Part shown: one piece after another, positions 1 to 9,048 of the stretch | How positions within the stretch are numbered: position 1 is the first letter of the stretch | Layout of the letters: the number at the start of each line of letters is the position of its first letter | NCBI RefSeq assembly: GCF_049257235.1 | Contig: NZ_JBMMUF010000001.1 | Location: 62,001 to 126,000, forward strand | Length of the DNA: 64,000 nucleotides | Direction: 5' to 3' | Origin: Pseudoalteromonas sp049257235 | GTDB lineage: Bacteria; Pseudomonadota; Gammaproteobacteria; Enterobacterales; Alteromonadaceae | Notes under the pieces: model-generated | Database searches by the model: none | Told to the model about the DNA's origin: nothing | What the model saw: the letters and a program-made list of their open reading frames with translations, nothing else | Translations under genes and position numbers: made by a program

Positions 1-1691
1 TTCTTAAAGGCGTAGCGATGCCAAAAGAACCAGCTCCGGTTGCCAAAGCTAAGCCGCAGTCTCAAGCGCCAAGCAAAGAAGAAGGTTTATTAACGCGTAT
101 CAGCAACTGGTTGAAAGCCTTATTCGCTGGTGAAGATGAGCAAGAGCAAAAGAAAGGCAAAGGTGCTAATAAAGACCGTTCTTCAGGTGATCGTCGTCGT
201 GGCAACAACCAACGCCGTCGTAACAATCAATCTCGCAATAAGCCTCGTGGCCAGAACCAAAAAGCCACGGACAAGCCAGAGAAAGAGAGCAAAGACACAA
301 ATGAGCAAGGCCGCAGCAATAGCGAACGTCCTGAGAATCGTAATAAACGTCGTCGCTCACAAAATCGTCGCAACCGCAACAACGCTGAGAGTACAGAGGC
401 TCGTAACACTGAAACTGTTGTAGAAGCAAAAGAAGAGCAGCAAGAAGCGCCTAAGCCGAAACAACGCCGTCAGCGTCGTAATTTGCGTAAAAAAGTTCGC
501 GTACAAAGTGAAAGTAGTGAAGCGCCAGTAGTAACGAATGATGCGCAACTGCACGCTGAAGTAGCAAACGTGCCGCACAAAGAAACGGCAACGCCGACTC
601 AAACAGCCCAAGAAGTAGCTAAGCCAAAAGCACAAGCCGCTACCCAAGACGTTGTTGAAGCGACTGTTGAAGCTAAGCCGAAAGCTCAGGCCGTTGACGC
701 TCAAGAGCCTACGGAGCAACACAGTTCACAAACTGATGTTAGTGACACGCAACAAGAGTCTATTGAGCAAGCTGATGGTGAGAAAGAAGGTCGTACACGT
801 ACGCGCCGTTCGCCTCGCCACCTTCGTGCCGCTGGCCAGCGCCGTCGTCGCGATAAGCAAGACGTTGAAGGTGAGAAGCTAGCATTTGTTCCTGTAGCGG
901 ATCAGGCTATGGCTGAAGAAGCCAAATTGGCTGAGAGCAGCGATTCGGACTCTGAGAAAGCAAACGTAAATATGGATGTAGCTTCACAAGCACCAGAGCA
1001 ACACGATGTAGACGCTCCAGTAGCAGTGGCAGAAACAGCTGCACCAGAAGATGTGCAACCAGAACCACAAACAAGCGCACCTCAAGCGACTGAAGAGCTC
1101 GCTGCACAATGCTCTGAGAACGAAGAGCCGACATCAGCTGACGCTGACGTATCACCGACAGATGGGCAAACAGTTGCAAGCTCTGAGCAGCACACGGAAG
1201 AAGTAGCTCAAGAGCAACCAACACAGGCTCAAGAAACGAGCGTTACTGAAAGTGAAGTTGTGGCTGAACAGTCACAGCAGTCTGGCTCTGAAGAAACCGC
1301 TGAGCAAAGTGTGGTTGAAGAAACTGCGCAAGCCAATACAGTGCAAGTTACAGAAGCTGTGACTGAGACAGTTACCGAGACCGTTGTTGAGACAACAGAG
1401 CAAGTACAACCAAAAGTAGCTCAGGCTGTTGAACCTGTGGTTGCTAAAAAGTCTTCGCTATTTGCTCACGTGAGCGCACCGATGACACAACCTAAAGCAG
1501 TTGCGCTTGCACCTGCTGGTGACATGCCATCAGCGATGAGCGTTGAACAGCGCGTAGCAGTGCTAAGTAGCAATCTCAAGCCAGGCTCTATCGCACCTAC
1601 GGGCCATGCCCACAGTGGCGCGGCTATTCCAAGTGTTAGTAAGCCTCAAGTGGCAACCGCATCTGAAACAGAAGCTGTCGTCGAAGAGTAA
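1..1691 (+). CDS. rne: Ribonuclease E, C-terminal part (5' truncated by window edge)
   Basis: The reading frame is open from base 3, so this is the 3' part of a gene that begins outside the window. It encodes about 560 residues of low-complexity sequence: an Arg/Asn/Lys-rich RNA-binding stretch, a long acidic Glu/Gln/Ala/Val region, and a short C-terminal segment with HAHSGAAIP. This layout is typical of the unstructured half of RNase E, which scaffolds the RNA degradosome; the catalytic half is not in view. The early segment GLLTRISNWLKALF resembles the amphipathic membrane-targeting helix of RNase E. A hairpin plus T-run follows directly. Identification rests on composition and these segments, since no catalytic motif is visible. 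Confidence 0.85.
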   Translation, partial: LKGVAMPKEPAPVAKAKPQSQAPSKEEGLLTRISNWLKALFAGEDEQEQKKGKGANKDRSSGDRRRGNNQRRRNNQSRNKPRGQNQKATDKPEKESKDTNEQGRSNSERPENRNKRRRSQNRRNRNNAESTEARNTETVVEAKEEQQEAPKPKQRRQRRNLRKKVRVQSESSEAPVVTNDAQLHAEVANVPHKETATPTQTAQEVAKPKAQAATQDVVEATVEAKPKAQAVDAQEPTEQHSSQTDVSDTQQESIEQADGEKEGRTRTRRSPRHLRAAGQRRRRDKQDVEGEKLAFVPVADQAMAEEAKLAESSDSDSEKANVNMDVASQAPEQHDVDAPVAVAETAAPEDVQPEPQTSAPQATEELAAQCSENEEPTSADADVSPTDGQTVASSEQHTEEVAQEQPTQAQETSVTESEVVAEQSQQSGSEETAEQSVVEETAQANTVQVTEAVTETVTETVVETTEQVQPKVAQAVEPVVAKKSSLFAHVSAPMTQPKAVALAPAGDMPSAMSVEQRVAVLSSNLKPGSIAPTGHAHSGAAIPSVSKPQVATASETEAVVEE

Positions 1692-1713
1692 ACAACACCT
1701 AGTAATACAAAAA

Positions 1714-1737
1714 GCCGCTGAAATCAGCGGCTTTTTT
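1714..1737. terminator. Bidirectional rho-independent terminator between rne and lipase gene
   Basis: A 7-bp GC-rich stem (GCCGCTG/CAGCGGC) with a 4-nt loop is flanked by A-run and T-run, so it can end transcription of rne (+) and of the converging lipase gene (-). Confidence 0.85.
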
Positions 1738-1776
1738 GTTTCTCACAATTCCTTTTTATCCCGATACAAATGGGTA

Positions 1777-2607
1777 TTAATTCTTGTAGTCCCACTTCTC
1801 AATGGCAGATAAATAGTGCGCCATGGCATGATCTTCAACCAAATCAATACCTTTATCTTTTAACGCTGACACTGCACCATCTAAATAATCGATGAAACGG
1901 AACCAAAAGCCTGGCTCAGGGTGAATTTCCTTTTCTTCACTAATGTAAAAATACTGACCAACATGGCTGTAACCCATTAAACGAGCCGGCACTCGCGTGA
2001 CTATATCGTTGTTATTATGAAAACGATAAAACCGGTTGTGGCATTCGACATTAAACAGCCTTGCTGTGGCTTTGCTCATTGCTCTTGGCTGACCAAAGGT
2101 GTAACAACTTGAAAAAGGAATATCGCGTTCGCACAAGATAGCCGCAGCGATCGTCGCCATTGCACCACCTAAGCTGTGACCAGTTAGGAATAAAGGTTTT
2201 TGATTTCCCGGCTCTCGAGCTCGCATTTGATATTGACCAAAAAGTATTTCCCATACATCTTGCACGCTGTTCCAAAAGCCTCGATGGAATTCACCAAACA
2301 AGTGTGACACAGGGATTGCATTGACGTTGTCTATCCAATCGAGGGTTTCATCCGTTCCTCTGAACGCCAAGCAAAAGTAATCTTGGTGTTCAACCATCAT
2401 TCCTTGCGCACTATTTTTACTGGCAACAACAACATCCATAAAGCTGCTATCAAGTGCTTGTAATCGTGTCAAAATGCCGACTTTATCCGGTGTGCGTTGC
2501 GAGTCTTCCATATGCAAATATACAAAATCTGAGAGCACTGCCATCCAATAGGCATTGCCCTTATGCAACTTCGTTGTGTATGGGCTAATTGCCTTGTCCT
2601 TTGCCAT
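1777..2607 (-). CDS. Lipase family protein (class 3 alpha/beta hydrolase)
   Basis: 276-residue protein with the nucleophile elbow GHSLGGAMA and the oxyanion-side segment CLAFRGTDE, both typical of Lipase_3 (triacylglycerol lipase) folds. A conserved YTFGQPRA segment and a later catalytic-type His region (NDIVTRVP, MGYSHVG) complete the pattern. No signal peptide is evident, so it is probably cytoplasmic or exported by another route. I chose the ATG at 2607 because AGGA lies 8 nt upstream; a GTG two codons earlier is also in frame. It lies downstream of yejK on the same strand but behind a terminator, so it is probably separately transcribed. Substrate is unknown. Confidence 0.85.
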   Translation of the reverse strand: MAKDKAISPYTTKLHKGNAYWMAVLSDFVYLHMEDSQRTPDKVGILTRLQALDSSFMDVVVASKNSAQGMMVEHQDYFCLAFRGTDETLDWIDNVNAIPVSHLFGEFHRGFWNSVQDVWEILFGQYQMRAREPGNQKPLFLTGHSLGGAMATIAAAILCERDIPFSSCYTFGQPRAMSKATARLFNVECHNRFYRFHNNNDIVTRVPARLMGYSHVGQYFYISEEKEIHPEPGFWFRFIDYLDGAVSALKDKGIDLVEDHAMAHYLSAIEKWDYKN

Positions 2608-2782
2608 AAGCACCTTCCTCGGTTTTGAAATTCATTTCATTTTTGCCATGCTGCGACGCAACTATGATCTGAGAGCAAAACTCACATGATTTAATGCGCA
2701 GTCGGTTTAGCATTGCAGCACAACTAACATTACTCTAAAAGCGGTACATATCGATTACATTCGATAACAGGATTGTGAGGCA

Positions 2783-2808
2783 CAAAAAAAGGGCTATCGC
2801 CCTTTTTT
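2783..2808 (-). terminator. Rho-independent terminator of yejK
   Basis: GGGC-TATC-GCCC stem flanked by seven A on the left and six T on the right, located just past the yejK stop. Read on the minus strand it has a good U-tract. Confidence 0.8.
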
Positions 2809-2841
2809 AAACAACATTCATACCTCAAAGGTCAACACGCC

Positions 2842-3852
2842 CTAGTCTTCTTTATCTAGCTGGTCGAGCTGATCTTTTAGATTCGGTGGTACCCCTTTAA
2901 TGGTAAGGGTATCGTTAACTGGATCATAAATGACACGTGAGCCTAAGTGCTTACGCTCAAAGCCAACGCTTACGCCACCACCCATACCTGAGAGTTTAAC
3001 CATACCGGTAACGGTTTTTTTATCAACAGGGAATGATTCAGCGATGTCGTAATCTTGTTGTTGATAGAAACCCTCAAAGCTACTGCCATCGTCTTTACTA
3101 ACAACTCTCGCAATCTCATTGATTTGTGCGTCTTCGCCACTGTTGATTCGGTCACTACAGTAGTCAAACACCTCTTTACGACGTTCGTCTTTTTCTTCTT
3201 TATCTAATCCTTGGTCGCTCAAGTAATCCTCAACAGCATTGAGCATTGAACGGCTTTGCTGTTTGGGATCAATTCCCTCTTCACAGCCAAGGAAATCTAA
3301 AAAGAAATCAGCAACTTTACGCCCAGCACGACCTTTGATGAAGGAAATATAACGATTGTCGTCAGCTTGCGTATCCCAAGCTGCTAAGTCGATACGTGCA
3401 GCCAACTGCATGCGAGTAATGTCCAAGTGGCGAGATGCGGCTAAGTCTAATTCAGATGTGATGCTGTAATGCTCTTTAATATTAATAAGCGCAATCATTA
3501 CATATTCTGTTGCCACATACTGATAGTGACAAAATACTAAGTAACCGGTCTCGTTAAAAGCGTATTTGTCTAACTCTTCTTTTAATACCTGAGCCGCTTT
3601 TTCAGTCACATGCCAAAAACCGAGTTCATTGTTTCTGTAGCTTTGCATAGCGCTCGCTACAATACTGTTTTTCTCACCACTGAATGCGCAGAAACCCTTT
3701 CCCGGCTTACCATTGTACGCGTGGTGCAATTGTTCAATAAATACATTTACGCGATCGTTGATAGGCATTTCATCATTACGCAGGTGGATTTGAGTGTTTT
3801 CATCCTCTTTATCCACATAATGCACAACCAGCTTTTTAACCTCGGTCGTCAT
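2842..3852 (-). CDS. yejK: Nucleoid-associated protein YejK (NdpA)
   Basis: 336 residues, the usual length for the YejK/NdpA family of nucleoid-associated proteins, which bind DNA and localise to the nucleoid. Family-like segments visible include the N-terminal region with GFCAFSG, the FIKGRAGRKVADFFLDFLGC block and the C-terminal DTLTIKGVPPNLKDQL segment. It is divergent from yejL, with about 50 bp between the start codons, the same arrangement as in enterobacteria, where yejK and yejLM are neighbours. A terminator follows the gene. Confidence 0.93.
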   Translation of the reverse strand: MTTEVKKLVVHYVDKEDENTQIHLRNDEMPINDRVNVFIEQLHHAYNGKPGKGFCAFSGEKNSIVASAMQSYRNNELGFWHVTEKAAQVLKEELDKYAFNETGYLVFCHYQYVATEYVMIALINIKEHYSITSELDLAASRHLDITRMQLAARIDLAAWDTQADDNRYISFIKGRAGRKVADFFLDFLGCEEGIDPKQQSRSMLNAVEDYLSDQGLDKEEKDERRKEVFDYCSDRINSGEDAQINEIARVVSKDDGSSFEGFYQQQDYDIAESFPVDKKTVTGMVKLSGMGGGVSVGFERKHLGSRVIYDPVNDTLTIKGVPPNLKDQLDQLDKED

Positions 3853-3905
3853 CTTTGTTTTTCACTCCTACGGTGTTAAAATACAAGGACATATATAAAT
3901 CAGTA

Positions 3906-4130
3906 ATGAATCAACCGATGCCAGCGTTATCTAAATACACTAATAAAGAAGTAGAACAACTTGTCGACCAGCTTGTAGCTGTGCTTGCCGAAAAAGAGGC
4001 ACCGGTTGATTTAAGCCTGATGTGTTTGGGCAATACTATCACGCATATTATTAAAGAGCATGTGCCTCAAGCAAAAAGAGCTGCGGTTGCACAAAACTTT
4101 GCCAATGCCCTTACAGACTCGCTAAAGTAG
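3906..4130 (+). CDS. yejL: YejL family protein (DUF1414)
   Basis: Small protein of 74 residues if the ATG at 3906 is used. The segments LSKYTNKEVEQL, APVDLSLMCLGN and AAVAQNFANALTDS match the YejL/DUF1414 pattern. Longer in-frame upstream starts would add 17 residues that the family does not have, so the shorter form is preferred; the ribosome binding site is weak and ATG 3918 is an alternative. The stop codon lies 4 bp before the next gene, indicating co-transcription with the yejM homologue. Molecular function is unknown. Confidence 0.85.
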   Translation: MNQPMPALSKYTNKEVEQLVDQLVAVLAEKEAPVDLSLMCLGNTITHIIKEHVPQAKRAAVAQNFANALTDSLK

Positions 4131-4134
4131 CGAA

Positions 4135-5628
4135 ATGAACTTAGCAACGTCCAATCAGTTTTCCTCAAAGGCCAGTCAATTACTGGCTTGGGGCCATTGG
4201 TTCACGCTCGCGAACATTGTTCTGGCGTTGCTTATCAGTACTTCCTACTTATTTGCTGATGCCGCGCCAACGACTGCCATTGGTGCTTTCTACATGGCAG
4301 TAACGTGGCTAAGCCACACCGCTTTTATTACCTTTTTAGCCTTTGTGCTAACGGTATTTCCGCTGTCGCTGATATTCCCATATCCGCGTCATATCCGCGG
4401 CATGGCGTCAGTGATAGCAACACTTGGAATGACATGGCTCTGTGTAGATGCCTTTGTTTACTACAACTTAGGCTATCACTTGAATTACGACTCACTGCGT
4501 GAGATTTTGTCGCTATTTTGGCGTAATATCAGTAATACACCGGCGCTTTCCACCTTGCTCGTCACTGTACTGATCGCACTTATTCTGGCTTATCAGCTGC
4601 TGGTCAGTAACTACACGTGGCATCATCTCGCTGCACTTAAACAAAAACGTATCGGTAAACGAATTTATGCTGCCCTTGTGGTTTGCTTTGCGCTCAGTCA
4701 CAGCATTCATATTTGGGCCGATGCAGAGCTTAAATTTGATGTGACCAAGCAAGACAACATGCTGCCGTTGTCTTACCCTACAACCGCCAAATCATTGTTA
4801 GCGAAGAACGATCTACTCGACCTTGAAGTATACGAGCAAGCACATCAGGTTAATGTGAGTGCTCCTAATGTTGAGTTAGCACTACCAGCACAATTGCCTC
4901 TGTGTGAAATAAATAGTAACGCCAAGCCCGTGGATATTCGTCTGTTTTCAAGCAAAGACGGGTTGCAACGGTTTTTATCCAAGGCGCCAAATCTGCGCCC
5001 TATCGCTCCGATTTTACATCCGGTGAATACGCAAGACACGCTGTTCAATGTCATGTATGGCTTGCCTAGTTACTATCGCCAAAGCTTTACTGCGCAGAAC
5101 ACGCAACCTCTGTGGGTACGCCCTAACATGTCTGTTGCGACCAATGTCCCGCAATTCGATTTTATCAACACCCGTGCTGCTAACGCATCTGTTCAGGTTT
5201 CTATCGATTCACTCGATGCGATAAACGGTGATGCAATCACCTTTGCCTTCAGTATACAAAACGAGCCTAGTGAGCGAATTACCGCGATAAATAAACTTTG
5301 GAGCTCTGAGACAGTACTTTCTGAAAGCGACCATATTGTCCAACCGCAAGACCTTATTGCTACAGTGCTCAACGACCTGTGGTCCTGCCCTGAGCTCGCG
5401 CAACAAGCGCTGATAGCCAATGCCATTTCAAGTGAGCACCAGACTCCGGATATTAATTATTCACAAGGCGTGTTTATCATTCTTCGTAAAGACCGGATCA
5501 CGTTACTGAGTAGTGATGGCAGCTACAAACATATCTCTGCCACACAAGGCTTCGCTTTGGAGCAGGAGCTCAACCTGCCCCTATTGGTGCAAGGCTTAAA
5601 GCAATTAAAGCGTTTCAGCAAACACTAG
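4135..5628 (+). CDS. YejM-like inner membrane protein (DUF3413), short form
   Basis: 497-residue protein with about five N-terminal membrane segments (residues roughly 15-190) followed by a periplasmic domain. The N-terminal part and the position after yejL identify it as the YejM/PbgA family, which in enterobacteria binds LPS and controls LpxC stability through LapB. The C-terminal domain is about 90 residues shorter than E. coli YejM (586 aa), and I cannot find the alkaline-phosphatase-like strand that normally follows the linker. A remnant of the family core remains around VMYGLPSYYRQSF (residue about 305). Whether the regulatory role is kept is not known. Confidence 0.78.
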   Translation: MNLATSNQFSSKASQLLAWGHWFTLANIVLALLISTSYLFADAAPTTAIGAFYMAVTWLSHTAFITFLAFVLTVFPLSLIFPYPRHIRGMASVIATLGMTWLCVDAFVYYNLGYHLNYDSLREILSLFWRNISNTPALSTLLVTVLIALILAYQLLVSNYTWHHLAALKQKRIGKRIYAALVVCFALSHSIHIWADAELKFDVTKQDNMLPLSYPTTAKSLLAKNDLLDLEVYEQAHQVNVSAPNVELALPAQLPLCEINSNAKPVDIRLFSSKDGLQRFLSKAPNLRPIAPILHPVNTQDTLFNVMYGLPSYYRQSFTAQNTQPLWVRPNMSVATNVPQFDFINTRAANASVQVSIDSLDAINGDAITFAFSIQNEPSERITAINKLWSSETVLSESDHIVQPQDLIATVLNDLWSCPELAQQALIANAISSEHQTPDINYSQGVFIILRKDRITLLSSDGSYKHISATQGFALEQELNLPLLVQGLKQLKRFSKH

Positions 5629-5739
5629 CTTTTAACATATTTACCTGTTTTTAATACCATTTTATTAGATTCGTGACATTCATTTAGAGTTAATCTATAT
5701 TGAAACGAGGAATGAGACTAATAATAATAGGGGCAAAAA

Positions 5740-6225
5740 GTGGCTAATTTACACCCACTAAAAATAGGAGTATGTGCGCTTTGCACAATGATTTCTGGGC
5801 TAAGTTCTGCAAATACCGTGTACTATAAATGCCAAACTGACGAAGGTATTGTGTTTAGCCAATTCCCTTGTGATGAAAAAGCACAAGAACAGGAAGTGAC
5901 TCATTCAAACCCTAAAGTTAAAGCCCCTGCCACCGATTATTCTAAACAGCTCAGTGCAATGGAGCGTGATCAGAAACGCCGCAATCTTGAGCTACAAATT
6001 CGTAGCACCAAACATAAAGTGGTGATGTTGCGCAGAGAGCGCAGCTCCAAAACGCTTGAGCAAGAACAGCGCCTTGAGCGTTTAATGTCAGATGATGAGC
6101 GCAAAACCTTAAGCAAAGAGGTGAAAAGCAACATCAAAAACATTGAAAACCGCTATGCTTCACGCATCAAACAGATGGAACAGACACTGGTATCTCTAGA
6201 GAAGTCTTTGAAAAAGTTTCAATAA
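5740..6225 (+). CDS. DUF4124 domain-containing periplasmic protein
   Basis: 161 residues starting at GTG 5740, six bases after an AGGGG ribosome binding site. A signal peptide (about residues 1-24, ending at SSANT) precedes a short DUF4124 motif with YKC and FSQFPC cysteines. The rest is a highly charged coiled coil (residues about 65-160) rich in Arg, Lys and Glu. DUF4124 proteins are exported and mostly uncharacterised. The gene stands between yejM and aceK with its own 110-bp upstream region. Confidence 0.75.
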   Translation: MANLHPLKIGVCALCTMISGLSSANTVYYKCQTDEGIVFSQFPCDEKAQEQEVTHSNPKVKAPATDYSKQLSAMERDQKRRNLELQIRSTKHKVVMLRRERSSKTLEQEQRLERLMSDDERKTLSKEVKSNIKNIENRYASRIKQMEQTLVSLEKSLKKFQ

Positions 6226-6290
6226 TGCTTGCATAATCAAAGACTCATCGCGTAACCTCGATTAGAGCATAAACTCTATAGGTGAAGGAT

Positions 6291-7985
6291 GTGTCCCCAC
6301 AAGCAATAGCACAACGTATCCTAGACGGCTTTACAAACCATTACAGGTTGTTCCAATCAATCACTGCCCGTGCCCCATTAGCCTTTGCACAACGTGATTG
6401 GGAAACAATGCGTGAAATAGCCAGCTTACGCATTAGTTACTATGATACACGCGTCAATGAAACCGTTGAGGCACTCGCCAAACAAGTAAGTGATCCTGCC
6501 CACGCCCCCACTACATGGACACAAACCAAATTTTGCTATCAAGAATTTTTAGCGTTTCACCCACAAGCGGAGTTGGCCGAAACCTTTTATAACTCTGTTT
6601 TTTGTCGCTTATTTGAACGTAAGTATTACAACAATGATTTTATTTTTGTAAAAGCCACCCTAGCGGACGCACCGGCCTTGCCTGTAGAGGCTGAATACCG
6701 CAGCTATTTCCCAGTCACGCAAGGGTTAAAGCCCACCATTAGACAAATCATCACCCAGTTTGAGTTTGGCTGCGAGTTTGTTAACCTCGAGCGCGATATT
6801 AGATTGCTATTAAAAGCATTTATCAAACAAGCTCCAGAGACCCATGTTAAAAGCTACCAAATGCGCTTTGATATTCTCCAAGCGCCATTTTATCGCGGCC
6901 AAGCTGCATACATAGTGGGACGCGTTGTGTCTGCACATGGCTCACAGCCATTTATCATTGCTGTATTGCATAACAAAAACAAAGGGCTGTATATCGATGC
7001 TCTACTCACCCGGTCCTCGCAAATGCGCGTTATTTTTGGCTTCGCGCGTGCGTACTTTATGGTGCAAACCCATGCTCCCTCGGCTTTGGTACACTTCTTA
7101 AATCAGTTAATGCCGGGTAAAACTAAAGCGGAACTCTACAACGCCATTGGCTTTCACAAGCAAGGTAAAACCGAGTTTTATCGTGAATTACTTGAACATA
7201 TGCAACACACTCGCGAGCGCTTCGAATTGGCCGCTGGAACGCCCGGTATGGTGATGATGGTGATAAACCTGCCCTCGTTTCCTTATGTCTTTAAAATCAT
7301 CCGAGATAAGTTTGGCTCAAGTAAACCATTTGGCCGTTCCACCGTCCTTGCCCGATATCAATTGGTCAAGCGCCATGACCGTGTTGGCCGCATGGCTGAT
7401 ACCCTGGAGTACTCCGATGTAGCCTTACCGTTAAGTAGTTTTAGTGATGAACTGTTACTAACACTCAATAGCAGCATTGCTAACTCTTTGCGCATTGAAG
7501 ATGGCATGTTGATCATTAAGCACCTGTATATTGAACGACGCATGACACCACTGAATCTTTATCTACAAGAAGTTGATGTTGAGCGCACTGAAGACGCTAT
7601 CAAGGAATACGGCCAAGCACTTAAAGACATGATAGCCGCCAATATTTTTCCAGGTGACATGCTGTTAAAAAACTTTGGGGTAACCAAGCACCGTCGTGTC
7701 GTTTTCTATGATTACGATGAAGTGCAGTATCTTACTGATATGCAGTTTAGAGAGTTAGATGGTGTAGATGAAATGACGGTGTCTGTTGCCCCCAACGATG
7801 TGTTCCCAGCCCAATTGACCACCTTTGTGTTACCAAACGCTCAGCACAAAGAAACCTTCTTGAAATATCATCCAGAACTAATCGACGCTGAGTATTGGCG
7901 AAATGCACAACGCAAGATTCTTCAGGGTGAATACAAGCAAGTCTATCCATACCCTCAAGAGCAAAGATTTATACATCTTTGGTAG
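6291..7985 (+). CDS. aceK: Isocitrate dehydrogenase kinase/phosphatase
   Basis: 564 residues; the bifunctional enzyme phosphorylates and dephosphorylates isocitrate dehydrogenase to steer carbon into the glyoxylate shunt. Family blocks visible along the protein include FNSVFCRLF-like (near residue 100), FGFARAYFMV, LVKRHDRVGRMADT, HLYIERRMTPLNLYL, AANIFPGDMLLKNFGVT and VVFYDYDEVQYL, which resemble the E. coli enzyme closely. I prefer GTG 6291, with AGGTGA five bases upstream, over GTG 6282, which lacks a Shine-Dalgarno sequence. The usual partners aceB and aceA are not beside it, so it is a lone gene here. Confidence 0.96.
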   Translation: MSPQAIAQRILDGFTNHYRLFQSITARAPLAFAQRDWETMREIASLRISYYDTRVNETVEALAKQVSDPAHAPTTWTQTKFCYQEFLAFHPQAELAETFYNSVFCRLFERKYYNNDFIFVKATLADAPALPVEAEYRSYFPVTQGLKPTIRQIITQFEFGCEFVNLERDIRLLLKAFIKQAPETHVKSYQMRFDILQAPFYRGQAAYIVGRVVSAHGSQPFIIAVLHNKNKGLYIDALLTRSSQMRVIFGFARAYFMVQTHAPSALVHFLNQLMPGKTKAELYNAIGFHKQGKTEFYRELLEHMQHTRERFELAAGTPGMVMMVINLPSFPYVFKIIRDKFGSSKPFGRSTVLARYQLVKRHDRVGRMADTLEYSDVALPLSSFSDELLLTLNSSIANSLRIEDGMLIIKHLYIERRMTPLNLYLQEVDVERTEDAIKEYGQALKDMIAANIFPGDMLLKNFGVTKHRRVVFYDYDEVQYLTDMQFRELDGVDEMTVSVAPNDVFPAQLTTFVLPNAQHKETFLKYHPELIDAEYWRNAQRKILQGEYKQVYPYPQEQRFIHLW

Positions 7986-8046
7986 GGTATTGTGTGCCGA
8001 AATTATAGGCTACAATCTCCATAAATTATAAAAATGGCAGCATGTG

Positions 8047-8985
8047 ATGAATATAAATAAAATTGATTTAAACCTGCTCGTTTATCTCGATACCTTATTA
8101 CGAGAGTGTAATGTAACCAAAGCAGCGAATCAGTTAAGTATTACTCAACCTGCAATGAGTAATGGCCTTAAGCGCTTAAGAAACTTATTAAATGATCCTT
8201 TGTTGGTACGCACCAGTGAGGGCATGGTACCCACTGAGCGAGCATTAGAGTTACAACCTGTGATCCGCGGTGTGCTTATGACACTTGAAGAAACATTAGC
8301 CCCTAACCGCGATTTTGAACCTGCTAGCAGTAAACGCGTTTTTCGGATCATGGCCAGTGATTATGCTGCTAGCACGCTCGCACCGCGCCTACTGAGTAAA
8401 CTCCATGCAGAGGCACCAGACACTACATTGGATATACTTACCCCCAGTGACGTTAACTTTCACGATGTAGAAAACGGCAAAGTAGACATGGCTATTAACC
8501 GTTTTGAAAAACTCCCCCAATCGTTTCACCACAAGCGTATATGGAAAGACAGCTTTTCATGCTTGGTGAAGTCCGATAACCCAATCATTGAGCGCTTTAA
8601 TCTTGAAACCTACTTGCAAGCACGTCATATTTGGGTAAGCAAAACAGGGTTTGGTGTGGGTGTTGGAATGGATCCCAAGGACGTTCAGAAGCTCGGTTGG
8701 GTAGATGAAGCACTCGCACACTTCGGTAAACATCGCAACATCGCAACATTCACGCGAAACTACCACGTGGCCATTCACCTTGCAAAAGAGCAAAACCTCA
8801 TTGCCACCTTGCCATCTAAAGCAGCAAAAATTTATAAAGATGACCCAGGTTTAACAATTTTAGAGCCGCCTTTCCCTATTGCGCCTTTTGAACTGGATAT
8901 GATTTGGTCGCCATTATTGCATCGCGATGTTAGTCATGTATGGCTGCGTCAAAAAGTAGCGGAAGTTGCTCAGGAATTGAGTTAA
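8047..8985 (+). CDS. LysR family transcriptional regulator
   Basis: 312 residues with an N-terminal winged helix-turn-helix (residues about 5-65, including the segment NVTKAANQLSITQPAMSNGLK) and a C-terminal periplasmic-binding-like effector domain. The HTH has the standard LysR spacing. GTG 8044 directly precedes ATG 8047; neither has a clear ribosome binding site. No divergent target gene adjoins it: the gene upstream is aceK in the same direction and the one downstream converges, so its regulon cannot be inferred. Confidence 0.9.
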   Translation: MNINKIDLNLLVYLDTLLRECNVTKAANQLSITQPAMSNGLKRLRNLLNDPLLVRTSEGMVPTERALELQPVIRGVLMTLEETLAPNRDFEPASSKRVFRIMASDYAASTLAPRLLSKLHAEAPDTTLDILTPSDVNFHDVENGKVDMAINRFEKLPQSFHHKRIWKDSFSCLVKSDNPIIERFNLETYLQARHIWVSKTGFGVGVGMDPKDVQKLGWVDEALAHFGKHRNIATFTRNYHVAIHLAKEQNLIATLPSKAAKIYKDDPGLTILEPPFPIAPFELDMIWSPLLHRDVSHVWLRQKVAEVAQELS

Positions 8986-9008
8986 TTCACTCAGGTAATC
9001 ACACCTAA

Positions 9009-9029
9009 CATGCCGCTTACTGCGGCATG
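9009..9029. terminator. Hairpin between converging LysR and GGDEF genes
   Basis: An 8-bp perfect stem CATGCCGC/GCGGCATG with a 5-nt loop sits in the short gap between two converging stop codons. It lacks a T-run, so termination is plausible but not certain. Confidence 0.45.
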
Positions 9030-9048
9030 CATACTGCAGAGAACGTAG

